Positions 33,496 to 42,558 of a stretch of 64,000 nucleotides of DNA are shown piece after piece (positions within the stretch are counted from its first letter, which is position 1; each line of letters begins with the position of its first letter). Made by a program: the position numbers and the translations under genes. This stretch comes from Magnetospirillum moscoviense (GTDB lineage Bacteria > Pseudomonadota > Alphaproteobacteria > Rhodospirillales > Magnetospirillaceae), in the NCBI RefSeq assembly GCF_001650635.1, contig NZ_LWQU01000104.1, forward strand, positions 1 through 64,000, read 5' to 3'. The notes beneath the pieces are model-generated. The model ran no database searches and was not told the DNA's origin. It saw only the letters and a program-made list of their open reading frames with translations.

Positions 33496-34124
33496 CCACC
33501 AAGGTAACCATCGTCGATTTCGGGGCGGGGAATCTTTTGTCCGTCGCCCGGGCCTTCCGTCATTGCGGAGCCACCGTCGAACTGGCCGAAACCGCCGAGC
33601 AGGTGACCCGGGCCGACCGCCTGGTCCTGCCCGGGGTCGGCGCCTTCGCCGATTCCATGACTGGGGTGCAATCGCGGGGCCTGATCGAGCCGCTGAAGGC
33701 CTATGCGGCCACCGGCCGCCCGTTCCTGGGGGTTTGCGTCGGCATGCAGATGCTGTTCGACGGCAGCGAGGAATTCGGCCATCACCCCGGGCTGGGTCTG
33801 GTTCCCGGCATGGTGCGGCGCATTCCCGCCACCGGGACCGACGGCCGCCCGGTCAAGGTTCCGCATATCGGCTGGAACCAGCTGATCACCGACCATTGGG
33901 GGCAGGGGCTGCTGGCCGGATTGTCCGACCCGGCCAGCGTCTATTTCGTCCATTCCTTCGCCGGTCAGCCCGACGACCGCGCCGATATCTTGGCCGAATG
34001 CGCCTATGGCGGCCACCGGGTCCTGGCGGCGGTGCGGCGCGGCAACCTGATCGGGTGCCAGTTCCACCCGGAAAAGAGCGGTGAAACCGGTCTGACGATG
34101 ATCAGGAACTTCCTGGTCCTGTGA
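33492..34124 (+). CDS. hisH: HisH-like glutamine amidotransferase subunit
   Basis: A 210-residue class I glutaminase with the nucleophile Cys82 (GVCVGMQ), His192 and Glu194 (QFHPEKSG). Imidazole-glycerol-phosphate-synthase HisH has this triad and length. Paired with the HisF-like subunit, it releases ammonia from glutamine. The adjacent PseA/WbpG-like protein would use it to build an acetamidino group. The ATG at 33492 overlaps the HisF-like stop; the 3' end overlaps the next gene by GTGA. Confidence 0.86.
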   Translation: MTTKVTIVDFGAGNLLSVARAFRHCGATVELAETAEQVTRADRLVLPGVGAFADSMTGVQSRGLIEPLKAYAATGRPFLGVCVGMQMLFDGSEEFGHHPGLGLVPGMVRRIPATGTDGRPVKVPHIGWNQLITDHWGQGLLAGLSDPASVYFVHSFAGQPDDRADILAECAYGGHRVLAAVRRGNLIGCQFHPEKSGETGLTMIRNFLVL

Positions 34125-36031
34125 CGGCAGTGTCGGCTCCCCCCCGCGATCTTTCGGTCGCCATCGTCGATTCCCGACTGGATCGGGTGTTTCCACGGCT
34201 GATGCTGGTCTCGCATCGTCGTCACGTCGCCGGCTTGGCCGTCGATCCCGAAACCCTGGTTGTCAGCACCGACTGGCTGGCCTGGCGCGACTGCCTGGAT
34301 CGCGGTCAGCCGGCCATCCATTTCGAAGGCATGCTGACGGATTGGCCGGCCGAACGGGGCGCGCCCCATCTGTGCCACCAGCGCCATTGCCAGTGGGTGT
34401 TCGTCGATGGACACGACGCGTCGCGGTTCGGCGGGGTGTCGCTGGGCAAGCTGTTCGTCCGCGATGTCAGCCTGGCCGGCAACGCCTTCGAGCGCCTGGC
34501 TTGCGCGCTGGATCGCGCCTGCGCCCGCTTTCGCCCGGGCGAGATGGTCTTGCTGGACATGCGGGCCGAGCTGGATTTGGTCGATGCGATCCAGAAGCGC
34601 CAGATCGCCGCCGAAGCCTGCGCGCGGCACGGTATCGTGCTGATCGACCGGCTGGATGCCCCCGAACCCGGCGACAAGGGCTTTTCCGAACGCCTTGACG
34701 GCTATGGCGCGCCGCTGCCCGACCCGTGGTCGCGCCGCGTGATGCGCGGCCTTTACACCGAGGCCCTGGACCTGGCCGGGCGGGTCCTGGCGCTGGTCCG
34801 GCGGCGCAAGCCGGCGACGGTGCTGATCTTGTCCAACTGGGCCACGGTGCGCACCCTGACCCAGGATTTCCCGGCCGGGGTGGCTCCGGCCATCATGGCC
34901 GGCATCATGCCGAAGCGGCCGAAACTGTTGTGGCGCTGGCTGACCGACGGGGTCGTTCCGGTCAGCTTGCCCGCCGTCACCCTGACCGGGGCCGAAAAGG
35001 CGCAAATCCGCGCCATCATCGATGCCTACGAGCAGGCCTGGGCGGCCCGGCCGGCCACCGGGGTCGAACTGGGGCTGCGCAATTTCATCCGCCAGCGTAT
35101 TTTCGCCACCGGCTGGATCGAGGACATGGCACGCCAGGTCAAGAGCCACCGCCGTCTGTTCCGCCGGCATCGCTTTTCCCGGGTCGTGCTGGGCGATTCC
35201 ACCAACGCGGTGTGCCGGATCATCGCCGAGGTGGCGCGGGGCGAAGGGGTCGGCGTCGATGAATTGCTGAACGGAATGTTCCTGACCCGCCAGCGCTATG
35301 ACAGCCGGTGCGGCGACGCCTCGGGCCCGCCGGCGGTGGACCGGCTGCTGTCGTGGGGCCGTCAGAACGAGGAATGGGCCGCCTCGACCGGCGGCCCGGC
35401 CCGCACGGTCCGAACCGGCTATCCCGCGCTGGAAATCCTGCGCCGTCCGGCGATGGCGCCGCTGGCCACCGGCCGGGCGCTGGTGCTGCCCATCTATGCC
35501 GATTGCGACGACACTCCGGCCTTCACCTCGAATATCTTCGCCAACATGGTGGAAACCGTCGCCGCCTTGCACCAAATGGGATGTGCGTCCATTCGGGTCA
35601 AACTTCATCCGGGGCCGCAGAACCTGGACTATTATGCCGAGGCGTTGCGGCGCTTCGGGTTAGAGGCGGAGATCGTCAAGGACAGCGGTCTGGACCGGCA
35701 TCTGGCTTGGGCCGACTTCGTGGTCGGGCCGATCAATTCCGGCGCCTTCGTCGAGACCCTGGCGGCCGGCAAGCCCTATTATCCGGTCTGTCCGGTGCCG
35801 TCGCTGATCGATCGCGCGCTGTTGGGTCCGACCCCGGTCATCAGCGGCGCCACCGATCTGGTGGCGATGCTGCAAGCCGGCAAGGTCATAGATCGCGATG
35901 CCGTTCTGGAGTATTTTTGCAGCTTCGGCAGCATCGGCAACGCTGCCCGACGTTTCTGGGAGGTGATGCTCCTCGATTCCCGCGGTTACGACGTCGATCC
36001 TGCGGGTGCGTCGTCTGATCGCCTTTCGTGA
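34121..36031 (+). CDS. Unclassified GT-B-like surface carbohydrate protein
   Basis: A 636-residue cytoplasmic-type protein without signal or membrane segments. I do not recognise a named family. The C-terminal quarter resembles a GT-B acceptor/donor domain: a VKLHPGPQNLDYY strand-loop near 490 and WADFVVGPINSGAFVETLAAGKP near 535-557, comparable with polysialyl- and capsule-transferase ends. The same NS-x-A/G-F-x-E-x-x-A-x-G-x-P pattern recurs in the protein at 39.4 kb, and a looser form occurs at 60.0 kb. It may transfer a nonulosonic acid. The start is the GTG at 34121 overlapping hisH; the end is 13 bases before the radical SAM ATG. Confidence 0.55.
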   Translation: MTAVSAPPRDLSVAIVDSRLDRVFPRLMLVSHRRHVAGLAVDPETLVVSTDWLAWRDCLDRGQPAIHFEGMLTDWPAERGAPHLCHQRHCQWVFVDGHDASRFGGVSLGKLFVRDVSLAGNAFERLACALDRACARFRPGEMVLLDMRAELDLVDAIQKRQIAAEACARHGIVLIDRLDAPEPGDKGFSERLDGYGAPLPDPWSRRVMRGLYTEALDLAGRVLALVRRRKPATVLILSNWATVRTLTQDFPAGVAPAIMAGIMPKRPKLLWRWLTDGVVPVSLPAVTLTGAEKAQIRAIIDAYEQAWAARPATGVELGLRNFIRQRIFATGWIEDMARQVKSHRRLFRRHRFSRVVLGDSTNAVCRIIAEVARGEGVGVDELLNGMFLTRQRYDSRCGDASGPPAVDRLLSWGRQNEEWAASTGGPARTVRTGYPALEILRRPAMAPLATGRALVLPIYADCDDTPAFTSNIFANMVETVAALHQMGCASIRVKLHPGPQNLDYYAEALRRFGLEAEIVKDSGLDRHLAWADFVVGPINSGAFVETLAAGKPYYPVCPVPSLIDRALLGPTPVISGATDLVAMLQAGKVIDRDAVLEYFCSFGSIGNAARRFWEVMLLDSRGYDVDPAGASSDRLS

Positions 36032-36044
36032 GTGCTTGGCGGAC

Positions 36045-37031
36045 ATGGACGTGACACGAGAAAATCCCTATCAGCCGATCTACGATTCCTGCAATCAGGG
36101 CAACTCGAAGCAGAAGCTGGCCGACTTGCCGGCCTTTCCCCGGCTGATCGATGTCGAGCTGACCAACACCTGCAATTTCCGCTGCCTGATGTGTCCGACC
36201 GGGAACTTCTCGCAAAAGCGCGACAAGGGCTTCATGGCCGACGAGATCTTCCACAAGATCATCGCCGAGTGCCGCGAGCACCGGACCCCGTTGCGGTTCA
36301 TCCGCTGGGGCGAACCGCTGTCCCATCCCAAGGTGGTCGAATACATCGCCATGGCCCATGACGCCGGCATGCTGACCCATGTCAACACCAACGGCAGCAA
36401 GCTGGACGAGGCGATGATGGACGCCTTGCTGGCGATTCCGCTGGATTCCCTGAAGTTCTCGTTCCAGGGCGTCGATCGGAAAAGCTATGCCGAGATGCGC
36501 AACATCGATTTCTTCGACGGTCTGCTGGAAACGGTCAGAAAGCTGCACGCCAAGCGCGGCGATGCCGACAAGCCATTCTTGCACCTGTCGACCACCATCA
36601 CCTATGAAAGCCGCGAGTTGGTCCAGGCCTTCAAGGCGCTGGCCGCCGAATGCGCCGACCACGTCAATGTCGGACGCACCGTGCTGGAATATGTCGATGT
36701 CAACGCCGTCCGCCTGCGCCCGCACGAACTGGACGAGTTGAAGCGCCTGAAGGAAATGGAATCGGTCATCAAGGTCCATCCGGAATGCCCCGAGGTGTTC
36801 GACAAGCTGTCGATCAACTGGGACGGCAAGGTCACCGCCTGCTGCATGGATTCCGATAACATGATGCTGATCGGCGACCTGGCCACCCAGACCATCGCCG
36901 AAATCTGGCATTCCGACATCCTCAACCATTACCGCGCCATGCTGGCGGATATGCGCCACGACGAACTGGCCCTGTGCAAGAGCTGCTACGACACGCATGG
37001 TCTGGTGGTCCCAGGGCTGCAGGACACTTAA
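36045..37031 (+). CDS. Radical SAM protein with SPASM-like C-terminus
   Basis: A 328-residue radical SAM protein. The cluster cysteines are Cys43, Cys47 and Cys50 (CNFRCLMCP). The C-terminal part has further cysteines (ACCMDSD, then CKSCYD near the end) suiting an auxiliary 4Fe-4S cluster of SPASM or twitch type. Such proteins in sugar loci are mostly uncharacterised; dehydrogenation or epimerisation of an amino sugar is possible. It lacks the B12-type domain of the other two radical SAM proteins here. ATG 36045 is preferred; GTG 36006 would overlap the previous gene by 26 bases. Confidence 0.82.
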   Translation: MDVTRENPYQPIYDSCNQGNSKQKLADLPAFPRLIDVELTNTCNFRCLMCPTGNFSQKRDKGFMADEIFHKIIAECREHRTPLRFIRWGEPLSHPKVVEYIAMAHDAGMLTHVNTNGSKLDEAMMDALLAIPLDSLKFSFQGVDRKSYAEMRNIDFFDGLLETVRKLHAKRGDADKPFLHLSTTITYESRELVQAFKALAAECADHVNVGRTVLEYVDVNAVRLRPHELDELKRLKEMESVIKVHPECPEVFDKLSINWDGKVTACCMDSDNMMLIGDLATQTIAEIWHSDILNHYRAMLADMRHDELALCKSCYDTHGLVVPGLQDT

Positions 37032-37033
37032 GG

Positions 37034-37720
37034 ATGATCGACGGAAAATCGGTCCTGGCGGTGATCGCGGCGCGCGGCGGCTCGAAGGGGCTGCCGCGAA
37101 AACATCTGCTTGATCTGGGCGGCCGTCCGGTGGTGGCGTGGAGCGTCGAGGCGGCCAAGGGGGCGGCCCTGCTCGACCGGGTGGTGTTGTCCACCGACGA
37201 CCAGGAAATCGCTGACGCCGCCGCCTTGGCCGGCTGCGAGGTGCCGTTCCTGCGTCCTGCCGAATTGTCCACCGACACCGTGCCGCTGGGGCCGGTCCTG
37301 CTGCATGCCCTCGACAGCCTGGGGGCCTATGATTATCTGGTGTTGCTGCAGGCGACCTCGCCGTTGCGGCTGGCATCGGACATCGACGCCTGTATCCGCC
37401 TGTGTCACGACAGCGGCGCGCCGGCGGTCATGTCGGTCTGCGTGGCGCCGAAATCGCCGTTCTGGATGTCCACCCTGGACGAGGACGGCCGCATGCGCCC
37501 GCTGCTGGCGGCGCCGACAGACGCCCAGCGCCAGCAATTGCCGACGGCCTATGTGCCCAACGGGGCGGTCTATGTGGCGCGGGTCGATGCCTTCCGCCAG
37601 CGGTTGGGCTTCAGCTTTCCCGACACCCGTGCCTATATCATGCCGGCCGAACGATCGATCGACATCGATTACCGCCTGGACCTGATGGTGGCCCGGGCTC
37701 TTGTGGCGGAGACATCATGA
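37034..37720 (+). CDS. legF: CMP-nonulosonate (legionaminate) cytidylyltransferase
   Basis: A 228-residue enzyme of the NeuA/LegF/PseF family. AARGGSKGLPRKH (12-24) is the CTP-binding signature, and LLQATSPLR near 110 and the C-terminal RSIDIDYRLDL are also typical. It activates the nonulosonic acid to the CMP sugar used by glycosyltransferases. The ATG at 37034 follows the radical SAM stop by 2 bases, with AGGA 9 bases upstream. It completes the legionaminic-acid set begun at 25.1 kb, and overlaps the deacetylase by ATGA. Confidence 0.9.
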   Translation: MIDGKSVLAVIAARGGSKGLPRKHLLDLGGRPVVAWSVEAAKGAALLDRVVLSTDDQEIADAAALAGCEVPFLRPAELSTDTVPLGPVLLHALDSLGAYDYLVLLQATSPLRLASDIDACIRLCHDSGAPAVMSVCVAPKSPFWMSTLDEDGRMRPLLAAPTDAQRQQLPTAYVPNGAVYVARVDAFRQRLGFSFPDTRAYIMPAERSIDIDYRLDLMVARALVAETS

Positions 37721-38655
37721 GCGTGGCCTCGGTTCCGCACGGCGTCATGTTCCATCACTTCTGGGACCAGCGCCACCCCGCCGGCCAGGGGGCCATCAAC
37801 GCCGACGATCTGGCGCGCATGTTGCGTCATCTGGGGCCCGACCGCATCCTCAGCGCCGAGGCCTGGCTGGAGCGGGCGGTGGAGGAGCGGTTGGAACCGC
37901 ACCATCTGTGCCTGACCTTCGACGACGCGCTGTTGTGCCAATACGAGGTCGCCGCACCGGTCCTGGCCGATTTCGGCCTGACCGCCTTCTGGTTCATCTA
38001 TTCCTCGGTCTTCGAGGGGCATTTGCGCAAGATGGAGGTCTATCGCTATCTGCGGACGGTGGCCTATCCGACCGTCGATGATTTCTACGACAATTTCGAG
38101 CGGGCGCTGGCCCGGTCGCGCTATGCCGACATGGCGGCGAAGGCCACGGTCGATTTCGATCCGGGGCGGTATCTAGCCGAATTCCCTTTCTACACCGATG
38201 CCGACCGGCGTTTCCGATTCCTGCGCGATCGGGTGCTGGGGCACGACCCGTTCGAGGAAATCATGGACAGCCTGGTCGAGCGGGCCGGCCTGCAGGCCGA
38301 GGAGCTGCGCCACCTTTTGTGGATGGAGGATTCCCATCTCAGGGCGCTCGACGCGCACGGCCATATCCTGGGGCTGCATTCCTACACGCATTTCACCACC
38401 CTGGGGGAAATGAGCTATGACCAGCAGAAGCGGGAATATCTGGCCAACCGCCGTCACCTGATGGCGCTGACCGGCCATGCTCCGCTGGCGATGGCGCACC
38501 CCTGCAACAGCTACAACCAGGACACCGTCGCCATTCTCGAGGAGCTGGGGGTCAAGATCGGGTTCCGCTCGAACATGGAACGCCGACCGAGTTCGCGGTT
38601 CGAACTGCCACGCCAGGACCATGCCCTTATCATGGCGGAATTGGAGGATCGATGA
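37717..38655 (+). CDS. Polysaccharide deacetylase family protein (carbohydrate esterase 4-like)
   Basis: A 312-residue NodB-type protein with no signal peptide, so probably cytoplasmic. Motif 1 TFDD is at 67-70 and the metal-binding His221-x3-His225 (HSYTH) is motif 2. A long helical insertion (about 105-205) separates them. These enzymes remove N-acetyl groups from sugars. A cytoplasmic, operon-internal deacetylase overlapping a formyltransferase gene suggests that one N-acetyl of a nonulosonate or precursor is removed and replaced by N-formyl. The substrate is inferred from context only. Confidence 0.75.
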   Translation: MSVASVPHGVMFHHFWDQRHPAGQGAINADDLARMLRHLGPDRILSAEAWLERAVEERLEPHHLCLTFDDALLCQYEVAAPVLADFGLTAFWFIYSSVFEGHLRKMEVYRYLRTVAYPTVDDFYDNFERALARSRYADMAAKATVDFDPGRYLAEFPFYTDADRRFRFLRDRVLGHDPFEEIMDSLVERAGLQAEELRHLLWMEDSHLRALDAHGHILGLHSYTHFTTLGEMSYDQQKREYLANRRHLMALTGHAPLAMAHPCNSYNQDTVAILEELGVKIGFRSNMERRPSSRFELPRQDHALIMAELEDR

Positions 38656-39446
38656 GCGTTGCCGTCTTTACCAGCAACCAGCCGCGCCACCTTTCGCTGA
38701 TCCGCTCTCTGGCCAGGGTGTTCGACACCGTCCATGCGGTGATGGAATGCAACACGGTGTTTCCCGGCCAGGTCGCCGACTTCTTCCGCAAGTCCGAGGT
38801 GATGCGGGACTATTTCGGCCGAGTCATGGCGGCCGAGGACCAAGTGTTCGGGTCGGTGGACTTCCTGCCGGGCAATGTGCGGGTTCTGGCCCTGAAGATG
38901 GGCGACGCCAGCCAGGTGGCGCCGTCCGTTTTCGCTCCGGTCCTCGCGGCCGACCATACGGTGGTCTTCGGGGCGAGCTATCTGAAGGGCGCCCTGTGCG
39001 ACCGATTGGTCGAGCGTGAGGCGCTGAACATCCATATGGGGATCTCGCCCTATTATCGGGGCAGCTCGTGCAATTTCTGGGCGCTGGCCGACCGGCGGCC
39101 CGACATGGTCGGGGCGACCATCCACAAGCTCAGCAAGGGCCTGGATTCCGGCGCCATGTACTATCACGCTTTTCCCAAGCCGCAGGCCGCCGACCCGTTC
39201 CTGTGGGGCATGTTGTCGGTCAAGGCCGCCCATGATTCGCTGGTCGATGCGTTGGCGTCCGGCGCTCTTTGCGCCATGGAGCCGGTCGAGCAGGATCGGA
39301 CCCGCGAGATGCGCTACACCCGCAACGCGGACTTCACCGATGAGGTGGCGGCGGCCTATCTCGCCGACATGCCCACCGCCGCCGACGTCATGTCCGCCGC
39401 GCAAGGTCGCGACATGTCCTTGTTTCTGAGGCCGATTTTCGCATGA
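38652..39446 (+). CDS. Formyltransferase-family protein (probable sugar N-formyltransferase)
   Basis: A 264-residue protein whose core matches the methionyl-tRNA/sugar formyltransferase fold. The catalytic Asn126-x-His128 (LNIHMGISPYYRG) and Asp165 (KGLDSGAMYY) are present. These enzymes use N10-formyltetrahydrofolate to formylate an amine. No tRNA-binding C-terminal domain is present, so methionyl-tRNA is unlikely as substrate. Coupled by ATGA to the deacetylase upstream and located after legF, it may give an N-formylated legionaminic derivative. It overlaps the next gene by ATGA. Confidence 0.78.
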   Translation: MSVAVFTSNQPRHLSLIRSLARVFDTVHAVMECNTVFPGQVADFFRKSEVMRDYFGRVMAAEDQVFGSVDFLPGNVRVLALKMGDASQVAPSVFAPVLAADHTVVFGASYLKGALCDRLVEREALNIHMGISPYYRGSSCNFWALADRRPDMVGATIHKLSKGLDSGAMYYHAFPKPQAADPFLWGMLSVKAAHDSLVDALASGALCAMEPVEQDRTREMRYTRNADFTDEVAAAYLADMPTAADVMSAAQGRDMSLFLRPIFA

Positions 39447-41506
39447 CCCGGCGCGGCGGCGGCGTTCATGTCTGGGCGCTGCGCCTGACGCCCGGATTGT
39501 TGGTCCTGGCCCTGTTGCGCCATGGCGCGGGCCTTGTCCTGCATGTCGGATCGGCGTCGCCTGGCGCGCGCAAATGCCTGGATATCCTGGCCCGGCTCGG
39601 GTTGATGCCGGGCCTGCGGATCCATGATATCGGCTTGCCGGTGACCGACGAACATGGCCGGGCGCTGAGTTTGCGGCTGGAATGGCGCCTGTTGACCCTG
39701 GCCGACGCATTGCCGATGGACGATGACGGCGGGATCTGGATCCCCGCGCGCTATGGCGATCAGGCCGACGGCATCCGGCGGGCGATGCGGTCCTATTACT
39801 GCGCCTACAATCGTGAAGCCCTGATCCTGCCGTTGTTCGCCGAGTGCGCCTATCGCACCGGGCGGGTCGATGGCGATGTCCGTCTGGTGGAATGCTTGGT
39901 CCGCTTTCCCTGTCTGGGGGACTGGACGGCGGCGCACCTGCCGTTCGATCCCGGTCCGGCCGCGCGGCTGGTCGCGCTGCCTTCGCTGCGGGCCGCCATC
40001 TCGTTGCTGCGGGTGCTGCCGGAAAGCCCGCGCCAGTGGATTCGGCGTCTGTTCCGCCGGGTGCCCCGGCCGGAAATCAAGGTCGATTCCCAGGCGCGCC
40101 AGCAAGGAACCATCCTGCAACAGAACATCGCCTGGATCTTCGAGCAATATCCGGCCGGCGGCCACCTTTACTGGCATGACGGCAGTGGGCTCGATCCCGC
40201 CCGCGTCGTTCTTTACTGCAACCGGCGCGACGCCCCGCTGGACGACGCCACCCGCGACCGGGCCGGCGCCATGGGCCTGGGCTGGGCCGACGCCGCGTTC
40301 CTGCCCGATCATCTGGCCCGCCCGCTGATCGACAGCGTCGGCTGCCTGGGACTGGCGGCATCGGCGTTTCCGCGACGCCTCGGCAAGGTCGCCCTGTGGC
40401 GTTGGACCACCTTGTGCCAGCTGACGGTGCTGATCGAATCCTACCGCGCCCTGATCCGGCAGGTGAACGCCAAGGCGGCCTATCAAAGCTGGGTGTTCCT
40501 GCCGCAGACGCTGGCCCTGGCCCTGGCCCTGCGGCTGGAAGGCGGCGCGTTCTTGTGGAACTTCTGGTCGATTCACCCCTTGCCGGTGGCTTTGCACCAT
40601 TTCGGCATGGCCGATCTGGTCTTTTCCTGGGGGCCGTACCATCGCGGCTTCTACCATGTGCACCGGCTCGATTACCGCACCATGGTCGATGTCGGCATCG
40701 TGATGGGAGACGGGCATCTGGCCGGCGACGACCGGCGGGCTGCCGGCTATCGCGCCGCCTTGGCGCCGAACCTGCGGTTCGTGCTGACCGTCCTCGACAC
40801 CTCGTATGGGCCGGAGGCCAGCAACTCGCTGGGTCATGTCGTGGATTTCTACCGCTCGGTGCTGGCATTGGTGCGGGCGCATCCCGACTGGGGCTGCATC
40901 ATCAAGTCGAAAAGCATCTATGACAGCCTGCCGCGGACGACGGGACTGCAAGACGTGGTGGCGTCCCTGGAAGCCGAAGGGCGGTGCCTGCGGGTCCAGT
41001 TCGACGAACGGGTCAGCGTGGTGGCGAAAGCCGGCGACCTGGCGGTGTGTTCCTCGATCAATTCGGCCGGCTTCCTGGCGGCCGTCGCCGGTCGCCCGGC
41101 CCTGCATCTGGACCTTGCCGGGATCGACGTCCATCCCATCGCCCGGGATGGCGGATCGGGCCAAGTCATCTTCCGTGATGTCGCCGGCTTCGAGGCCGCC
41201 ATCGAGGCGGTGGCCGATGGCGACACCCGCCTGGGCGATCATTCGCCGTGGCTCGACCTGATCGATCCCTTTCGCGATGGCGCCGGGCGCTCGCGGGTTG
41301 CCGCCATCATCGGGGCCTATATGCGGGGCCGGACCGAGGGCAAGAATGCCGAGGCTGCCCTCGCCCTTGCCGTCGAGCCCTGGCGGTCGCGCACGGTGGT
41401 CTGCGACAATGGCATCCCGGCATCCGACAAGGGTGATGTATTGTGGCGCCAGACATATGAATGGGGCCGCGAGGTCTCGATGGTGGAGCGGAGCCCAGGA
41501 TCATGA
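39443..41506 (+). CDS. Unclassified large GT-B-like protein
   Basis: A 687-residue soluble protein I cannot assign to a named family. The C-terminal third shows Rossmann-like alternation and a CSSINSAGFLAAVAGRP segment (near 535-551), like the sugar-nucleotide site of GT-B transferases and like the protein at 34.1 kb. Tryptophan- and arginine-rich segments dominate the middle. Position between the formyltransferase and a second NeuB homologue suggests transfer of a nonulosonic acid or a modified form. Overlap with both neighbours is 4 bases. Other possibilities cannot be excluded. Confidence 0.5.
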   Translation: MTRRGGGVHVWALRLTPGLLVLALLRHGAGLVLHVGSASPGARKCLDILARLGLMPGLRIHDIGLPVTDEHGRALSLRLEWRLLTLADALPMDDDGGIWIPARYGDQADGIRRAMRSYYCAYNREALILPLFAECAYRTGRVDGDVRLVECLVRFPCLGDWTAAHLPFDPGPAARLVALPSLRAAISLLRVLPESPRQWIRRLFRRVPRPEIKVDSQARQQGTILQQNIAWIFEQYPAGGHLYWHDGSGLDPARVVLYCNRRDAPLDDATRDRAGAMGLGWADAAFLPDHLARPLIDSVGCLGLAASAFPRRLGKVALWRWTTLCQLTVLIESYRALIRQVNAKAAYQSWVFLPQTLALALALRLEGGAFLWNFWSIHPLPVALHHFGMADLVFSWGPYHRGFYHVHRLDYRTMVDVGIVMGDGHLAGDDRRAAGYRAALAPNLRFVLTVLDTSYGPEASNSLGHVVDFYRSVLALVRAHPDWGCIIKSKSIYDSLPRTTGLQDVVASLEAEGRCLRVQFDERVSVVAKAGDLAVCSSINSAGFLAAVAGRPALHLDLAGIDVHPIARDGGSGQVIFRDVAGFEAAIEAVADGDTRLGDHSPWLDLIDPFRDGAGRSRVAAIIGAYMRGRTEGKNAEAALALAVEPWRSRTVVCDNGIPASDKGDVLWRQTYEWGREVSMVERSPGS

Positions 41507-42558
41507 CGGCAGTGCGGATCGGAAATTTTACGGTTGGCGCGGGCTCTCCTCCGGTGTTCATGGCCGAGGTGGGGACCTTCTTCAACCAGTCGCTGGAGCA
41601 GGCGCGATCCTATGCGCACCGCATCGCCGCCGCCGGTCCGGTGGTGTTCAAGACCGAAATCCTGCACGATCCCGAGATCTGCATGGCCGGAACCGGCATT
41701 CAGGCGGCCTATGCCCACGCGCACGGCCGCCGTGTCGAGGATTACCGCCAGCTGATCGAGCGCAAATGCAATCCGCTGTCGTTCTATGCCGACCTGCTGG
41801 GTCTGTGCCGCGAGCTAGAGGTGCCGTTCGTCGCCAGCGTCTATGACACCGTGGCGGTGGATTTCATGGTCGCCCAGGGCGGCGCGGCCCTCAAGATCGC
41901 CCGCAACAACGTCGATCATCTGCCGCTGATCCGCCATTGTGCCCGCTCGGGCCTGCCGATCATCTTTGATGCCGGTGGCCTTTATGTGTGGGAAATCGTT
42001 CGGGCGGTGGAAGAGGCGCGACGCCACGGGGCCACGGGAATCATCGTCAACCATCATCCCGGCGCCAATCCGACCCCGGCCGAGCAGCATAATCTGGCGG
42101 CGATCCCCGCTTACAAGGCGGCGCTGGATTGCCCGGTCGGCCTGTCTTGTCATTATCGCGGCGAACAGATGATGTATGCGGCGGTGGCGCTGGGGGCCGA
42201 CCTGATCGAAAAGGGCGTCTGCGACGATCCGGACGAGGCGGAGCAAGATGTCGTCACCGCTGCCCCGATCGGCCGGCTGCCCGACATGCTGCGGACCATG
42301 ACCGAATGCTGGCAGGCGATCGGCCGCTTTCCCACGCTGCCGCGCGAGCCGCGTGACCTCGATACCCGCAGCGGCTTGGTGGCCCGCCGCCCCCTGCGCC
42401 CGGGCGACGTCATCGATTTGAAGAATGTGGGCTTTGCCTGGCCGGCCCTGGGTATTCCGGTCGGCAGCTGGGATCTGGCCGCCGGTCGCCGCGTCGGTCG
42501 CGCCATCGAGGCCGGCCAGCCGATCGACTGGCATGCGCTCGAGGGGCCAGCGGCGTGA
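41503..42558 (+). CDS. Divergent NeuB-family synthase missing one metal-ligand histidine
   Basis: A 351-residue protein with NeuB architecture: TIM barrel and a C-terminal SAF domain (from about 285, RSGLVARRPLRPGD). The first metal-ligand region is kept as SCHYRG with His217. The second, normally IEKHxT, reads IEKGVCDD, with Gly238 in place of the histidine (His248 in the copy at 28.6 kb). The N-terminal AEVG with Glu22 is kept, while KFQ is replaced by FKTEIL. It may use another metal site, make a different ulosonic acid, or have changed function. It is coupled on both sides to a GT-B-like gene and a kinase-like gene. Confidence 0.75.
   Translation: MTAVRIGNFTVGAGSPPVFMAEVGTFFNQSLEQARSYAHRIAAAGPVVFKTEILHDPEICMAGTGIQAAYAHAHGRRVEDYRQLIERKCNPLSFYADLLGLCRELEVPFVASVYDTVAVDFMVAQGGAALKIARNNVDHLPLIRHCARSGLPIIFDAGGLYVWEIVRAVEEARRHGATGIIVNHHPGANPTPAEQHNLAAIPAYKAALDCPVGLSCHYRGEQMMYAAVALGADLIEKGVCDDPDEAEQDVVTAAPIGRLPDMLRTMTECWQAIGRFPTLPREPRDLDTRSGLVARRPLRPGDVIDLKNVGFAWPALGIPVGSWDLAAGRRVGRAIEAGQPIDWHALEGPAA

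Noticed and set aside
32734-34124. HisF and HisH as part of histidine biosynthesis
   Set aside because: They are coupled to a PseA/WbpG-like amidotransferase and nonulosonate genes; no other his gene is present apart from a HisC-like aminotransferase 12 kb away in a different module.
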